DNA of 64,000 nucleotides from Numidum massiliense (GCF_001375555.1 NZ_CTDZ01000009.1:1047758-1111757); one strand, 5' to 3'; shown: positions 46,027 to 55,460, numbered from the stretch's first letter. Notes: generated from the letters alone by a model not told the origin. A program made the numbers and translations.

Positions 46027-46538
46027 AGTTGTTAGGTGCCGTGCTACTGTTTTTCGTCTGTGCGTGTACGGGATTAATTGTCGCGAATCTACTGACGCGG
46101 CGTCCGCAAGAATTGCGACAACTGCGAGGCGCGCTCCACGTTCTCGAAACGGAGATCGCCTACGGGTCACAGCCGCTCGATTCCGCACTACAGCAAATCG
46201 GGGCACGGGAGAACGGGCCCGTCGGGCGTTTTTTCAGCCGCGCAGCCCATTACTTGCAACGAAAGGACGGCACGGCGGCGTATGAGTGTTGGCGGCAAGC
46301 GCTCGCCGATGTGAAGACGGACTTAGCGCTGCGCGAACAGGACCGACACATTTTACTCCGGCTAGGGAGCAAGATCGGTTTGTCCGATCGCCACGATCAA
46401 GTTAACCATTTGCGCCTTGCGCAAGCGACCTTGGAAGCGGAAGAAGCTAAGGCTGTGCACGATCAAGAAAAATACGCAAAAATGTCTCGCAGTTTAGGCG
46501 TGCTCCTCGGGGCGTTACTAGTCATTTTGCTGTATTGA
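46023..46538 (+). CDS. spoIIIAB: Stage III sporulation protein AB
   Basis: 171 aa, GTG start overlapping the spoIIIAA stop. An N-terminal membrane segment (GAVLLFFVCACTGLIVANLL), a helical cytoplasmic domain with ELRQLRGALHVLETEIAYG and ALxQIG-type repeats, and a C-terminal membrane segment (LGVLLGALLVILLY) resemble type II secretion protein F-like SpoIIIAB. Length matches the family. Confidence 0.94.
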   Translation: MKLLGAVLLFFVCACTGLIVANLLTRRPQELRQLRGALHVLETEIAYGSQPLDSALQQIGARENGPVGRFFSRAAHYLQRKDGTAAYECWRQALADVKTDLALREQDRHILLRLGSKIGLSDRHDQVNHLRLAQATLEAEEAKAVHDQEKYAKMSRSLGVLLGALLVILLY

Positions 46539-46576
46539 TTGCCGTACGGATCGCTGTTCTGACGGGAGGGGAGAAG

Positions 46577-46783
46577 GTGAGCATCGACGTCAACGCCATC
46601 TTTCAAATCGCGGGGATCGGCATCATCGTCGCGATGATCCACACCATTCTCAAACAGATGGGAAAAGAGGATTGGGCGCACTGGGTCACTCTGATCGGCT
46701 TTATCGTCGTGTTGTACATGGTTGCCAGCCTAATTAACGAACTGTTTCAAACGATAAAAAACGTGTTTCTGTTTCGGTCTTAA
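46577..46783 (+). CDS. spoIIIAC: Stage III sporulation protein AC
   Basis: 68 aa, the family size, starting GTG at 46577 with GGGAGGGGAG six bases upstream (the longer frame from 46535 overlaps spoIIIAB). Two membrane helices: IFQIAGIGIIVAMIHTIL and WVTLIGFIVVLYMVASLI, linked by KQMGKEDWAHW, the conserved loop. Confidence 0.93.
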   Translation: MSIDVNAIFQIAGIGIIVAMIHTILKQMGKEDWAHWVTLIGFIVVLYMVASLINELFQTIKNVFLFRS

Positions 46784-46798
46784 GGCGGGGGTGGCGGC

Positions 46799-47188
46799 GT
46801 GGATATTTTGCAAATTATCGGTCTCGGGTTAATCACCACCTTCCTCGTCCTCGTCATTAAAGAGCGGCAACCGCTATTTGCTTTGCTGCTCGCGACGTTC
46901 GTCGGCGCGGCCATCTTCTTGAGTCTCATCGGCGAGGTCGGCAAAGTGATTACCTTACTGCAAGATTTGGCGAACAAGGCCAACGTAGATACTGTCTATT
47001 TGGCGACGATCTTAAAAATTATCGGCATCGCCTATATCGTCGAATTCGCAGTACAAATCATGCGTGACGCCGGGCAAGGGGCCATCGCGCAAAAGGTGGA
47101 GTTGGCAGGGAAAATCGTCATTTTGGTTATGGCGATCCCGATCTTGACCGTCCTCGTCGAAACGATCATCCAACTATTCCCACAGTGA
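46799..47188 (+). CDS. spoIIIAD: Stage III sporulation protein AD
   Basis: 129 aa, GTG start at 46799. Four hydrophobic segments; LQIIGLGLITTFLVLVIKE at the start, YLATILKIIGIAYIVEFAVQ and RDAGQGAIAQKVELAGKIVI near the middle are the conserved SpoIIIAD core. It is a membrane subunit of the same channel. Confidence 0.94.
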   Translation: MDILQIIGLGLITTFLVLVIKERQPLFALLLATFVGAAIFLSLIGEVGKVITLLQDLANKANVDTVYLATILKIIGIAYIVEFAVQIMRDAGQGAIAQKVELAGKIVILVMAIPILTVLVETIIQLFPQ

Positions 47189-47274
47189 AGGGCCAGTGGC
47201 AGTGAAGGATCATCGCAAGTGAAGGGTCTGTCACAGTGAAGATCAGCCGTAGCGAAAAAAAAGGGGGGCCGACA

Positions 47275-48591
47275 ATGCCGCTGCACAAACTGAGACAAAT
47301 AATGGCGCTATGCCTCATAAGTCTCCTTAGCTTGCTCTTAAGTTTTTGTTTCGGACGAGTGGCAGTGGCGGAGGCGGAAAAGGCGCCGGAAAGAGGTGCA
47401 AGGGTAGCTCCAGAAGTGGTGGCTGAAACGGCTCAAAGCAAAGAGGACGGTGAGCGGGAGACATCCAGACACGAAGAACAAACGCCGCAAGCATCACTAC
47501 AAAACGAATGGGTAAAAAAACAGTTAGAGGCGCTCGATACAGGACCGATCGAGTCGTTTTGGCAACAAATTTACGATAACTACGATGAATTTTTGCCCGA
47601 AAACAGTGGGCCAAGCTTGGTCGACCTCGTCCTTAGACCAGGGGAAGGGTTTTCCTTCAAAGAAGCGCTGACTGGCTTTATTAAATACTTTTTTTACGAA
47701 ATTGCCCACAGCGGCAAACTGTTGACGTCGATTGCGATGCTGGCACTGTTTTGTACCGTTTTACAGCACATGCAGGCGGCGTTTGAACAGAATGCCGTCA
47801 GTAAAGTCGCTTACGCCGTCGCTTATTTGGTACTCATCATTTTGGCCGTCAACAGTTTTACGGTAGCCTTTCAGGCGGCGCAAGGGGCGATCAGCGCGAT
47901 GGTCAACTTCATGTTGGCGCTCGTGCCACTCGTATTAACGTTGCTCGGCGCGATGGGCGGCATCGCGACTGTCGCCGTCATGCACCCGATCGTCGTCTTT
48001 TTGGTGCACTTTATCGGCACCGCTGTGTATACCGTGCTGTTTCCACTGCTATTTTTTTCCGCAGTGCTCGGGATCGTCAGCGCCTATACGGACAAGTTCC
48101 CGCTGACGAATTTGGCGAAGTTGCTGCGCAATGTCAGTATGAGTGCGCTCGGTATTTTTCTCACCGTGTTTCTCGGCGTCGTCTCGGTGCAAGGGACGGC
48201 GACCGCAGTGACGGACGGCGTGACGATTCGCACCGCCAAGTACGTCACCGGCACATTTGTCCCGGTTGTCGGGGGAATGTTTGCCGACGCGGCAGATACG
48301 GTCGTCGGCGCCTCGCTGTTAGTGAAAAACGCACTCGGCATGACTGGGGTCATTATTTTGCTGCTCATTTGCGCCTTTCCCGCGATCAAAATTTTAGTGC
48401 TGGCACTCGTGTACAACGTGACGGGGGCGGTGATGCAACCGCTCGGCGACAGTCCGATCATCAACTGCCTAGATGTGATCGGCAAAAGCCTCATTTTAAT
48501 CTTTGCGGCGATGGCCACAGTGGGGCTGATGTTTTTTATCGCACTAACTATCATTATTGCTTCTGGCAACGTCTCAGTGATGATGCGGTAG
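47275..48591 (+). CDS. spoIIIAE: Stage III sporulation protein AE
   Basis: 438 aa from ATG 47275 (GGGGGG six bases upstream); a GTG at 47236 would add 13 residues without a site. A signal peptide (ALCLISLLSLLLSFCFG) precedes a polar, Glu-rich linker of about 60 residues and then seven or so membrane segments. LVPLVLTLLGAMGGIATVAV and KYVTGTFVPVVGGMFADA are conserved. It is the largest membrane subunit of the spoIIIA channel. The operon is compact on both sides. Confidence 0.93.
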   Translation: MPLHKLRQIMALCLISLLSLLLSFCFGRVAVAEAEKAPERGARVAPEVVAETAQSKEDGERETSRHEEQTPQASLQNEWVKKQLEALDTGPIESFWQQIYDNYDEFLPENSGPSLVDLVLRPGEGFSFKEALTGFIKYFFYEIAHSGKLLTSIAMLALFCTVLQHMQAAFEQNAVSKVAYAVAYLVLIILAVNSFTVAFQAAQGAISAMVNFMLALVPLVLTLLGAMGGIATVAVMHPIVVFLVHFIGTAVYTVLFPLLFFSAVLGIVSAYTDKFPLTNLAKLLRNVSMSALGIFLTVFLGVVSVQGTATAVTDGVTIRTAKYVTGTFVPVVGGMFADAADTVVGASLLVKNALGMTGVIILLLICAFPAIKILVLALVYNVTGAVMQPLGDSPIINCLDVIGKSLILIFAAMATVGLMFFIALTIIIASGNVSVMMR

Positions 48592-48602
48592 GTGATACGA
48601 AA

Positions 48603-49367
48603 ATGGCGTTTTTAGCGTCTTGGATCAAGCAACTCGTGCTCGTCGTCATTTTGGCGACATTCGTCGATTTGCTGTTGCCGGATAATAAAATGAAACGGTA
48701 CGCCCGCCTAGTCGTCGGACTACTCATTTTACTGCTCATCCTTTCTCCGGTGTTGACGCTGTTCAAGGGCGACTGGTCACCAGAAAGACTGCTCGCGGCA
48801 GAAAACGGCGCTGTGGAGGGGGAACTGGCGAGCTTAGAGGAAATCGAACGACAGACAGAATCGCTGCATGAGAAGCAGCGCCAGCTCGTTGCAAACAATG
48901 CTGCAGAACGGCTCGAGCAAGCGCTCTCCGCGGGGATCGAACAGCAGTTTTCCGTGGCGGTAGCGGACGTCGAAGTGACATTAAACCGCGGCGAAAGTGA
49001 CAGCCAGGCCCATGGGACACTAGGCATCGCGCACGTCGCCATTGCGCTCGCGGACCGTTCCGCGTCACAGGCGCGAGGAGCAGGAGAACGCGAAGCGACT
49101 GGAGACGCAGCAAGTGACCGTGCAGTTGGGCAAAGTACAGCAGAACAAAGCCGAGAAACCGCGAAAAACCGAACAGTCGATGCGGTGAAAGTCGTCGAAC
49201 CGGTGACGATCGGCGACAGCGGAAGAAAAGGGGATGTAGATTACAAAAAAAATACAACGCATCCACCGTTCACTGAGGTGGCGCAAGACGTGCAGCAGTG
49301 GGTGGCGGCACAGTGGCAACTAGACGAAGCGCAAGTTGTCGTACGCACAGCAGGCGAGGAGGGGTGA
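48603..49367 (+). CDS. spoIIIAF: Stage III sporulation protein AF
   Basis: 254 aa from ATG 48603 (AGGTGAT upstream). Two membrane segments near the N-terminus, WIKQLVLVVILATFVDLLLP and RLVVGLLILLLILSPVLTLF, with DNKMKRYARLV between, match SpoIIIAF. The C-terminal domain is long and polar with an Arg/Glu/Ala-rich low-complexity insert at about residues 155-200; the family is normally near 200 aa. Confidence 0.92.
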   Translation: MAFLASWIKQLVLVVILATFVDLLLPDNKMKRYARLVVGLLILLLILSPVLTLFKGDWSPERLLAAENGAVEGELASLEEIERQTESLHEKQRQLVANNAAERLEQALSAGIEQQFSVAVADVEVTLNRGESDSQAHGTLGIAHVAIALADRSASQARGAGEREATGDAASDRAVGQSTAEQSRETAKNRTVDAVKVVEPVTIGDSGRKGDVDYKKNTTHPPFTEVAQDVQQWVAAQWQLDEAQVVVRTAGEEG

Positions 49368-49369
49368 AC

Positions 49370-50014
49370 ATGTTCAAATCGTTGTGGGAACGCATGGAAG
49401 AAGAATGGAAGAAAGGCGCCAAAGGGGCAAAAGGGGCGAAAAAAATGCGCACCTTTCAGTGGCTGTTACTTATCGCCAGTGCAGGTGTCGCCCTAATCCT
49501 CTTCTCCTCCTTTCTCAGTGTGCGTACGGAAGGAATTCCGCCGCGCGACCCGCCCGCCACCGGGCAGGATACCGCGGCAAGTGCCGCTGAGGCGCGGGAG
49601 CCAGAGGCGATGTCGATCGAAGCGTACGAGCAGAAGATCGCTGCCGATTTAAGTGAGTTGTTAGAAAAAGTGGTCGGTCTCGAGCAAGTGTCCGTGCAGG
49701 TGAACTTAAAGTCGACGGAAATGGTCATTTTAGAAAAAAACGTCAATAAAAAACAGCAGGTGACGGAGGAGGCAGATAAACAAGGCGGCAAGCGGAAAGT
49801 AACGGATACGACCGAAGAGAGTCAAGTCGTCGTCATCCCGGGAAAGCACGGCGATCAACCCGTTGTACTTCAACGACTTAAGCCCGATGTGAAAGGAATC
49901 ATTATCGTCGCCCGCGGCGTTGAAAATTTGCAAGTCAAGTCCGCCGTTCTGCAGGCGGTACGAGCATATCTTGACGTGCCCCCACATAAAATTGCGATAC
50001 TACCGAAAGGTTAA
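49370..50014 (+). CDS. spoIIIAG: Stage III sporulation protein AG
   Basis: 214 aa from ATG 49370, behind GAGGAGGGG. It forms the large ring of the feeding-tube channel. A basic, Lys/Gly-rich N-terminus (KKGAKGAKGAKKM) precedes one membrane helix and a ring-building-motif domain; LLEKVVGLEQVSVQVNLKST and the C-terminal GIIIVARGVENLQVKSAVL are conserved. spoIIIAH follows 12 bp later. Confidence 0.94.
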   Translation: MFKSLWERMEEEWKKGAKGAKGAKKMRTFQWLLLIASAGVALILFSSFLSVRTEGIPPRDPPATGQDTAASAAEAREPEAMSIEAYEQKIAADLSELLEKVVGLEQVSVQVNLKSTEMVILEKNVNKKQQVTEEADKQGGKRKVTDTTEESQVVVIPGKHGDQPVVLQRLKPDVKGIIIVARGVENLQVKSAVLQAVRAYLDVPPHKIAILPKG

Positions 50015-50026
50015 GGAGGAAGAAAC

Positions 50027-50854
50027 ATGAGTAAACAAACCATTTGGCTAATCACGATGTTGTCGTTAATGGTCGTCCTATCTGCTTATTACATCGTCAG
50101 TGGTCCAACCGATCCGGTTGATCAAGCGTCGGAAAACGGTGCGGGTGACAAGGCGGGTCAACGTGCGAAAGGGGAGCCGAAGACGACGACGAAAGAAGTT
50201 AATCCGCTCGATACTTCACTGTTCGGAGCGAACACCGACGACAAGGGCAAGAAAGACGATGAAAAGGCGGACGAGCATCGGAATGACGGCGGCAAAGAGA
50301 AGAAAAACAAAGGTCAAGAGGTCGATCAGAGTAACGCTGACGCAAGTGGCAAGAATGCGAGTGGGGACGACGTAAGTGATGCGGATGCAAGTAGCAGTGC
50401 GGACAAGAGCGGCGCGACTGACGCGACGAAAGGTGAGGGTGCGGATGATCTACAGCAAGATGACGGTAAAAAAAGCGGGGAAAAAGACAAACCGGCCCTT
50501 AGCGGCGGCAGCGACTTTTTCCTAGCGACGAAAACGGAGCGCGCCGCCATCGAAAACCAACTAGCAGCTAAGTATTTAGAAATTACGACGAACCCGAACG
50601 CGGACAAGAAAGAGACGGAAGCCGCGAAAGCCGATTTGGAAAAGCTGTACGCCTCGATTGAACTCGTCAACCAAATCGAAGAAATGTTAGCGGATCGCTT
50701 CGGCGACGCCCTCGTCAAACACGACAGCGGCAAGTTTGACATCATGGTTCAAGCAGAAAGTTTAACGAAAAAACAAGTGATCGAGATTATGGAGCTCGTG
50801 CAAAAAGAAGCCGAAGTACCAGCGACAAAACTGACGGTGTCTTACCACCCGTAA
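50027..50854 (+). CDS. spoIIIAH: Stage III sporulation protein AH
   Basis: 275 aa, ATG at 50027 behind AAGGAGG. SpoIIIAH docks with forespore SpoIIQ through its YscJ-like C-terminal domain, seen here as TERAAIENQLAAKYLEI to the end. One membrane helix lies at about residues 6-26. Between them an Asp/Lys/Ser-rich, low-complexity linker of about 110 residues makes this protein longer than the 218-aa B. subtilis form. It ends the spoIIIA operon. Confidence 0.94.
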   Translation: MSKQTIWLITMLSLMVVLSAYYIVSGPTDPVDQASENGAGDKAGQRAKGEPKTTTKEVNPLDTSLFGANTDDKGKKDDEKADEHRNDGGKEKKNKGQEVDQSNADASGKNASGDDVSDADASSSADKSGATDATKGEGADDLQQDDGKKSGEKDKPALSGGSDFFLATKTERAAIENQLAAKYLEITTNPNADKKETEAAKADLEKLYASIELVNQIEEMLADRFGDALVKHDSGKFDIMVQAESLTKKQVIEIMELVQKEAEVPATKLTVSYHP

Positions 50855-50929
50855 CCACCAGGAACGATCCATTCAATAATGCCGGAAACGCGTGCCCTTA
50901 CGCTATCATCAGGCAAAATGATGCACCAT

Positions 50930-50953
50930 CCCTCTTTGGCGAGAGGGTTTTTT
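50930..50953 (+). terminator. Terminator of the spoIIIA operon
   Basis: CCCTCT pairs with AGAGGG around TTGGCG, followed by T6. Confidence 0.85.
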
Positions 50954-51145
50954 GTTTGTCGGTTATAGGCGGCTTTGTGCTTTAAAAATTGTTTTGCCGA
51001 CATCGGCACGGCACTCTTACCGCTCGTTCCCCGGATGTGTTACAATACCGTTAGCGTATTGTGCCAACTTGGCGAAAGCGTTTTTTGGACTAACCTCAAA
51101 AAAGTGTTAATATACAGAAGAGGTATTTTTAGGAGTGATGTCAAA

Positions 51146-51764
51146 GTGAAATTGGAAGATATACGCGAGCTCGTGCAACTGTTAGAAGCGTCGCAACTAG
51201 AAGAATTAGAACTGGAGAAAGAAGGCGCACGGCTTCGTTTGAAGAAAACGGGTGTGACCAGCACACTGCAAGCGCCGCTTGCCGGGCCGCAGTCGATCGC
51301 TCCTGCACAGCCGCTCGCCGCGCAGACAACTTCCGCCGTGACCGGGTGTGACCAGCACACTGCAAGCGCCGCTTGCCGGGCCGCAGTCGATCGCTCCTGC
51401 ACAGCCGCTCGCCGCGCAGACAACTTCCGCCGTGACCGCGGCAGAGGCGCCAGCCGCAGAGTCCACATCGACGACCGATACGGTAGCCGAACAACGCGAG
51501 GAAGGCGTCCTCGACGAAGAAAATTTACATAAAATTGTCGCCCCGATGGTCGGAACGTTTTATCAAGCATCTGCGCCAGACGCTGAGCCGTACGTGCGCA
51601 TCGGCGACCACGTCGACGAGAAGACGGTCGTCTGTATCGTCGAAGCGATGAAACTAATGAACGAAATAGAAGCGGAAGTGAACGGGGAAATTGTAAAAGT
51701 TCTCGTGGAAAACGGACAGCTCGTCGAATACGGGCAACCGTTGTTTTTAGTGAAGACGAACTAG
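51146..51764 (+). pseudogene. accB: Biotin carboxyl carrier protein accB, split by a 94-bp tandem duplication
   Basis: GTG at 51146 (AGGAG ten bases upstream) starts KLEDIRELVQLLEASQLEEL, a normal BCCP N-terminus. After about 68 codons an exact 94-bp duplication (51249-51342 and 51343-51436) shifts the frame by one; the first frame then reads nonsense to 51532. The second frame holds the linker again and the intact biotinyl domain, with the biotin lysine in [12 protein letters not shown], to 51764. Removing one copy gives 525 bp, a clean 174-aa BCCP. accC follows normally. A GTG at 51348 could restart the C-terminal part but has no good ribosome binding site. AccB is normally essential for fatty acid synthesis. 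Confidence 0.9.
51249..51436. repeat. Exact 94-bp tandem duplication in accB
   Basis: Two adjoining 94-bp units, 51249-51342 and 51343-51436, identical base for base by eye. The unit starts CGGGTGTGACCAGC and encodes the Ala/Pro/Gln-rich linker. 94 is not a multiple of three. Confidence 0.95.
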
Positions 51765-51777
51765 AGGGGGGACGACC

Positions 51778-53124
51778 GTGTTCGAAAAAATACTCATTGC
51801 AAACCGCGGTGAAATCGCCGTACGCATTATACGCGCCTGTCGCGAGCTAGGAATTTATACTGTCGCTGTTTACTCCGAGGCAGACCGCGACGCGTTGCAC
51901 GTCACGTTGGCGGACGAAGCGTATTGTATCGGACCGACGCTTTCCCGCGACAGCTACTTAAATTTCGCCAACATTATGAGTGTGGCGACGTTGACCGAGG
52001 CGGACGCCATTCATCCCGGATACGGGTTCTTGGCAGAAAACAGTGATTTTGCCGAAATTTGCGCAGCGTGTGGGATCAAGTTTATTGGGCCGGGCCCGGA
52101 CGCGATTCAAACGATGGGGGAAAAATCGACAGCGCGGGAGACGATGAGGCGTGCGGGCGTTCCGATCGTGCCCGGCAGCGAAGGGCTCGTCGGCAGTAAA
52201 GAAGAGGCGCTCGAGACCGCAGAGGCGATCGGCTACCCAGTACTCGTGAAAGCGACTGCCGGCGGCGGCGGCAGAGGGATTCGCATCGTTAACAGTGAAG
52301 CGGAGTTAACGAAGGCTCTCGTCACGGCGCAACGGGAAGCAGAAGCTAACTTTGGAAATGCTGGCGTCTATTTGGAAAAGTACTTGCAAAATCCGCGTCA
52401 CATTGAAGTGCAAGTCATTGCCGACCAGCACGGACACGCGATCCATCTCGGGGAGCGCGATTGCTCCGTACAGCGGCGCATGCAAAAATTGATTGAAGAA
52501 GCACCGTCTCCCGCACTCGACGAAACGCTGCGCGTACAGATGGGACAGGCGGCCGTACGCGCAGCAGAGGCAGTTAATTACGAAGGTGCGGGAACGGTCG
52601 AGTTTTTATTCGAAGACGGGAAGTTCTATTTTATGGAAATGAACACGCGTATCCAAGTAGAGCACCCTGTGACCGAGATGATCACCGGGATCGATTTGAT
52701 TAAAGAACAAATTCGCGTCGCAGCCGGCGAACCGCTGTCGTACAAACAAGAGGATGTCCAAATTAACGGCTGGGCGATCGAGTGCCGCATTAATGCGGAA
52801 AATCCGGCGAAAGACTTTCGCCCGTCGCCGGGGACAGTCGATTTTTATTTGCCGCCGGGAGGCACGGGCGTCCGCGTCGACAGCTCGGCGTATGCGGGCC
52901 TTAAGATCACGCCTTTTTACGACTCGATGATTGCGAAACTGATCGTCTGGGGAAACGACCGCGAAGAAGCAATTGCCCGCATGAGACGCGCCTTAGACGA
53001 ATTCGTCATCGAGGGGATCGACACGACGATTCCGTTTCACATCGATGTGTTAAACGACGAACGCTTTATGTGCGGCGATGTGACGACGAAATTTTTAGAT
53101 GGAATGAAGGGAAGAATGGACTAG
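51778..53124 (+). CDS. accC: Acetyl-CoA carboxylase, biotin carboxylase subunit
   Basis: 448 aa, full length, GTG start at 51778 with GAGGGGGG upstream. It carboxylates the biotin of BCCP using ATP and bicarbonate. [18 protein letters not shown] at the N-terminus, the ATP-grasp loop [49 protein letters not shown] with the metal-binding glutamates, and the B-subdomain residues are intact. It is 13 bp after accB, so the two form one operon. Confidence 0.97.
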   Translation: MFEKILIANRGEIAVRIIRACRELGIYTVAVYSEADRDALHVTLADEAYCIGPTLSRDSYLNFANIMSVATLTEADAIHPGYGFLAENSDFAEICAACGIKFIGPGPDAIQTMGEKSTARETMRRAGVPIVPGSEGLVGSKEEALETAEAIGYPVLVKATAGGGGRGIRIVNSEAELTKALVTAQREAEANFGNAGVYLEKYLQNPRHIEVQVIADQHGHAIHLGERDCSVQRRMQKLIEEAPSPALDETLRVQMGQAAVRAAEAVNYEGAGTVEFLFEDGKFYFMEMNTRIQVEHPVTEMITGIDLIKEQIRVAAGEPLSYKQEDVQINGWAIECRINAENPAKDFRPSPGTVDFYLPPGGTGVRVDSSAYAGLKITPFYDSMIAKLIVWGNDREEAIARMRRALDEFVIEGIDTTIPFHIDVLNDERFMCGDVTTKFLDGMKGRMD

Positions 53125-53136
53125 GAGGGTTATTGT

Positions 53137-53502
53137 ATGGAACATGCATGGACGCAGTCTGAAGAAACGGTGCTCGGTACGATCGAAATTGCGCCGGAAG
53201 TGGTCGAGTTGATCGCTAGCCTCGCTGCGGTCGAAATCGAAGGGATTCGTGCGATGAGTGGCAGCTTTGTCGGTGACCTTACGGAAAAGATCGGTCGCAA
53301 GAATTTGCGCAAAGGTGTGCGCGTCCACGTAAACGAAGAAGGGGTCGCCGTCGATGTGTCAGTGATCGTCCATTACGGCACATCAATTCCCGATGTCGCG
53401 CGAGAACTACAATATAGCGTGCAAGAGGCGATTGAAGCGATGACTTCTTTACCAGTTAAGCACGTGCGCGTATTCGTCACTGGCGTGGATGTACCGAAGT
53501 AA
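53137..53502 (+). CDS. yqhY: Asp23/Gls24 family protein (YqhY)
   Basis: 121 aa, ATG at 53137 with AGGAGGG upstream. GTIEIAPEVVELIASLAAVEIEGIRAM (split across residues 10-36) and VDVSVIVHYGTSIPDVAREL are family hallmarks. In B. subtilis yqhY follows accB-accC, and its loss disturbs the regulation of acetyl-CoA carboxylase; the same order here supports that link. Cytosolic, without a membrane segment. Confidence 0.94.
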   Translation: MEHAWTQSEETVLGTIEIAPEVVELIASLAAVEIEGIRAMSGSFVGDLTEKIGRKNLRKGVRVHVNEEGVAVDVSVIVHYGTSIPDVARELQYSVQEAIEAMTSLPVKHVRVFVTGVDVPK

Positions 53503-53579
53503 AAGTAGGTAGTAAGGTTAACATCATGTTACGTTAACATTTAGGAAGTAACGTCAACACTTAGTAGGAGACGATCGAA

Positions 53580-53993
53580 ATGTCGCGGAAATCTCGCTTA
53601 ATCTTACTCGGCTTAGGTGTGGTCGGCGGTTCGGTAGCCGTATACTGCGCAGCGGAAAAGCGCCGGCAGATGTGCACCGTCCCACTCGACTCGCACACTA
53701 CAAGCGATGCGGACGATGCACACACTGTCGGTTCGGTTCACCTCACGGCCGGAACGATCGAAAAAATGCTTTATCAATGCTTGGAGGAGATGCGCTACGT
53801 ACGGCCGCGCCGCGTGCGCGTGCGGTTTACTAGCGACCGACTCACAGCTGTCTCGTGTGCGTTCGCGATTGAACGTTCGCGGTTTGCCCCAGAGCCGTTA
53901 GAAATAGAGCGTCGACTACGTCAAAATCTCGCCGCGTGGACGATGATCGATCCTGAACCGATCGCTTGGCATTTAGAAGTCACCGCATCATAA
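53580..53993 (+). CDS. Conserved-position membrane-anchored protein of unknown function
   Basis: 137 aa, ATG at 53580 behind TAGGAGA. One N-terminal hydrophobic segment (LILLGLGVVGGSVAVYCAA, about residues 7-25) with a positively charged start makes it a signal anchor; the rest is soluble, with VRPRRVRVRFTSDRLTAVSC. In many Firmicutes an Asp23-type gene is followed by a small membrane anchor (AmaP or DUF2273), but I cannot show homology. It lies 78 bp after yqhY and before nusB. Confidence 0.65.
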   Translation: MSRKSRLILLGLGVVGGSVAVYCAAEKRRQMCTVPLDSHTTSDADDAHTVGSVHLTAGTIEKMLYQCLEEMRYVRPRRVRVRFTSDRLTAVSCAFAIERSRFAPEPLEIERRLRQNLAAWTMIDPEPIAWHLEVTAS

Positions 53994-54060
53994 TAGAACA
54001 ACGGAGAGAAATATTGTATACATTTATTGCACGTTGCAATGAAAAAAGGATGGTTACAGC

Positions 54061-54489
54061 ATGAGTCGACGGGACGCACGCGAAAAACTTATACAAGCGT
54101 TATATCAACATGAATTTCATACGGAAGATGAAGCGGGGAGCATTATTCCCGAAGATTGGTTAGCGGGGCTGGGCGAACGGGATCGGCGTTTTTACAAGCA
54201 AATGTTGGAAGGAGTCGCGCGCGAGCAGCACGCGGTCGACGCACTGCTTTCGGCGTCGTTACAAGGCTGGTCACTCGGTCGGTTGAACGCAGTCGATCGC
54301 GCCATCTTGCGTTTAGGGGTGTATGAACTGTGTTACGTCGAGGACATCCCTGCCGCCGTGACGATCAACGAGGCGGTCGAATTGGCAAAACTGTTCAGCA
54401 CCGACAAGTCGGCGCGCTACATAAACGGTGTACTCAGTGACGTGCGCCGGACGCAAACGAATAAAACGGGTGAGAAGGCAGGCGAATGA
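54061..54489 (+). CDS. nusB: Transcription antitermination protein NusB
   Basis: 142 aa, ATG at 54061. NusB binds boxA RNA with NusE during rRNA transcription. SRRDAREKLIQALYQHEF at the start, LLSASLQGWSLGRLNAVDRAIL (split), and DIPAAVTINEAVELAKLFST and SARYINGVL at the end are the conserved features. It overlaps the next gene by four bases (ATGA). Confidence 0.96.
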   Translation: MSRRDAREKLIQALYQHEFHTEDEAGSIIPEDWLAGLGERDRRFYKQMLEGVAREQHAVDALLSASLQGWSLGRLNAVDRAILRLGVYELCYVEDIPAAVTINEAVELAKLFSTDKSARYINGVLSDVRRTQTNKTGEKAGE

Positions 54490-55460
54490 ACGGCTACATA
54501 CTAGGGATCGATACGAGCAACTACTGTACGTCACTCTGTTTGTTAGATGCAGCAGGCGACATCGTCGCCGAGCGGCGGAAGTGGCTTCCCGTCCCGCGCG
54601 GTGCACGCGGCTTGCGACAAGGTGAAGGGGTGTTTCACCACGTGCAGCAACTCGGCGAGCTTTGGTGTAGCATCGACTTGCCAGTTGAAGGAGCACTCGT
54701 CGGCGTTTGTGCGAGTACGGCGCCGCGCCCTTCCGAAAAGTCGTACATGCCTGTCTTTACTGTCGGGCGGAACTGGGGGCAGTCGCTTGCCCACCTACAG
54801 CGCGTGCCGTTTTTTGAGACGACGCACCAGGAGGGGCATATTGCCGCGGCGCTCGGAACGGCCGACCGCCCGCTGGACCGTATACAGTCTTTCACCGCGC
54901 TGCACTTGTCTGGGGGCACGTCGGACATGCTGTACGTGGAGCGAACAGGCGACGGTTATGCGATTGAGAAAGTCGGCGGATCGACCGATTCATACGCTGG
55001 ACAACTCGTTGACCGGGTCGGGGTGGCTCTCGGGTTGCCCTTTCCCGCGGGAGGCGCCTTAGAAAAGTTGGCCCGCAATTGTAGCGGAAGGCTTTCGGTT
55101 CCGACAGCAGTGGACGGCACGACATTTTCGTTTTCCGGACCGGAAACGGCTCTGTTGCGGCTGATCGCAAGTGATGAAGCACCGCAAGACATCGCACGAG
55201 CTGCGGAAAACGCCATCGCAAAAACAGTGGAAAAGGCGCTGCTGAACGCCTTTGCCCACGGATTGCCGAAACGAGTACTACTCGTCGGCGGCGTCGCAGC
55301 GAACGTGTACATTCGCCAGCGGCTCAAACACCGCTTAGAACATCGCGCCGTCGGGGCCGCGTTATCTTTTGCAGACGTGCGCTACTCCGGCGACAACGCC
55401 TACGGTGTGGCTGCAATAGGTTGGGCTAAGCATAAACGAAGGAGTATCAGTGAACGATGA
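54486..55460 (+). CDS. TsaD/Kae1-like protein (paralogue of the tRNA t6A enzyme)
   Basis: 324 aa, ATG overlapping the nusB stop. The ASKHA ATPase fold is seen in ILGIDTSNYCTSLCLL (phosphate 1), and in HLSGGTSDML and LLVGGVAANVYIRQRL near the C-terminus. The metal-binding HxxxH is HQEGH (H114, H118), as in TsaD. It is more divergent than housekeeping TsaD and lacks the usual neighbours tsaB and tsaE, so I take it as a second, Kae1-like copy. It sits in an operon with nusB and folD (four-base overlaps on both sides). Its substrate is unknown. Confidence 0.85.
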   Translation: MNGYILGIDTSNYCTSLCLLDAAGDIVAERRKWLPVPRGARGLRQGEGVFHHVQQLGELWCSIDLPVEGALVGVCASTAPRPSEKSYMPVFTVGRNWGQSLAHLQRVPFFETTHQEGHIAAALGTADRPLDRIQSFTALHLSGGTSDMLYVERTGDGYAIEKVGGSTDSYAGQLVDRVGVALGLPFPAGGALEKLARNCSGRLSVPTAVDGTTFSFSGPETALLRLIASDEAPQDIARAAENAIAKTVEKALLNAFAHGLPKRVLLVGGVAANVYIRQRLKHRLEHRAVGAALSFADVRYSGDNAYGVAAIGWAKHKRRSISER

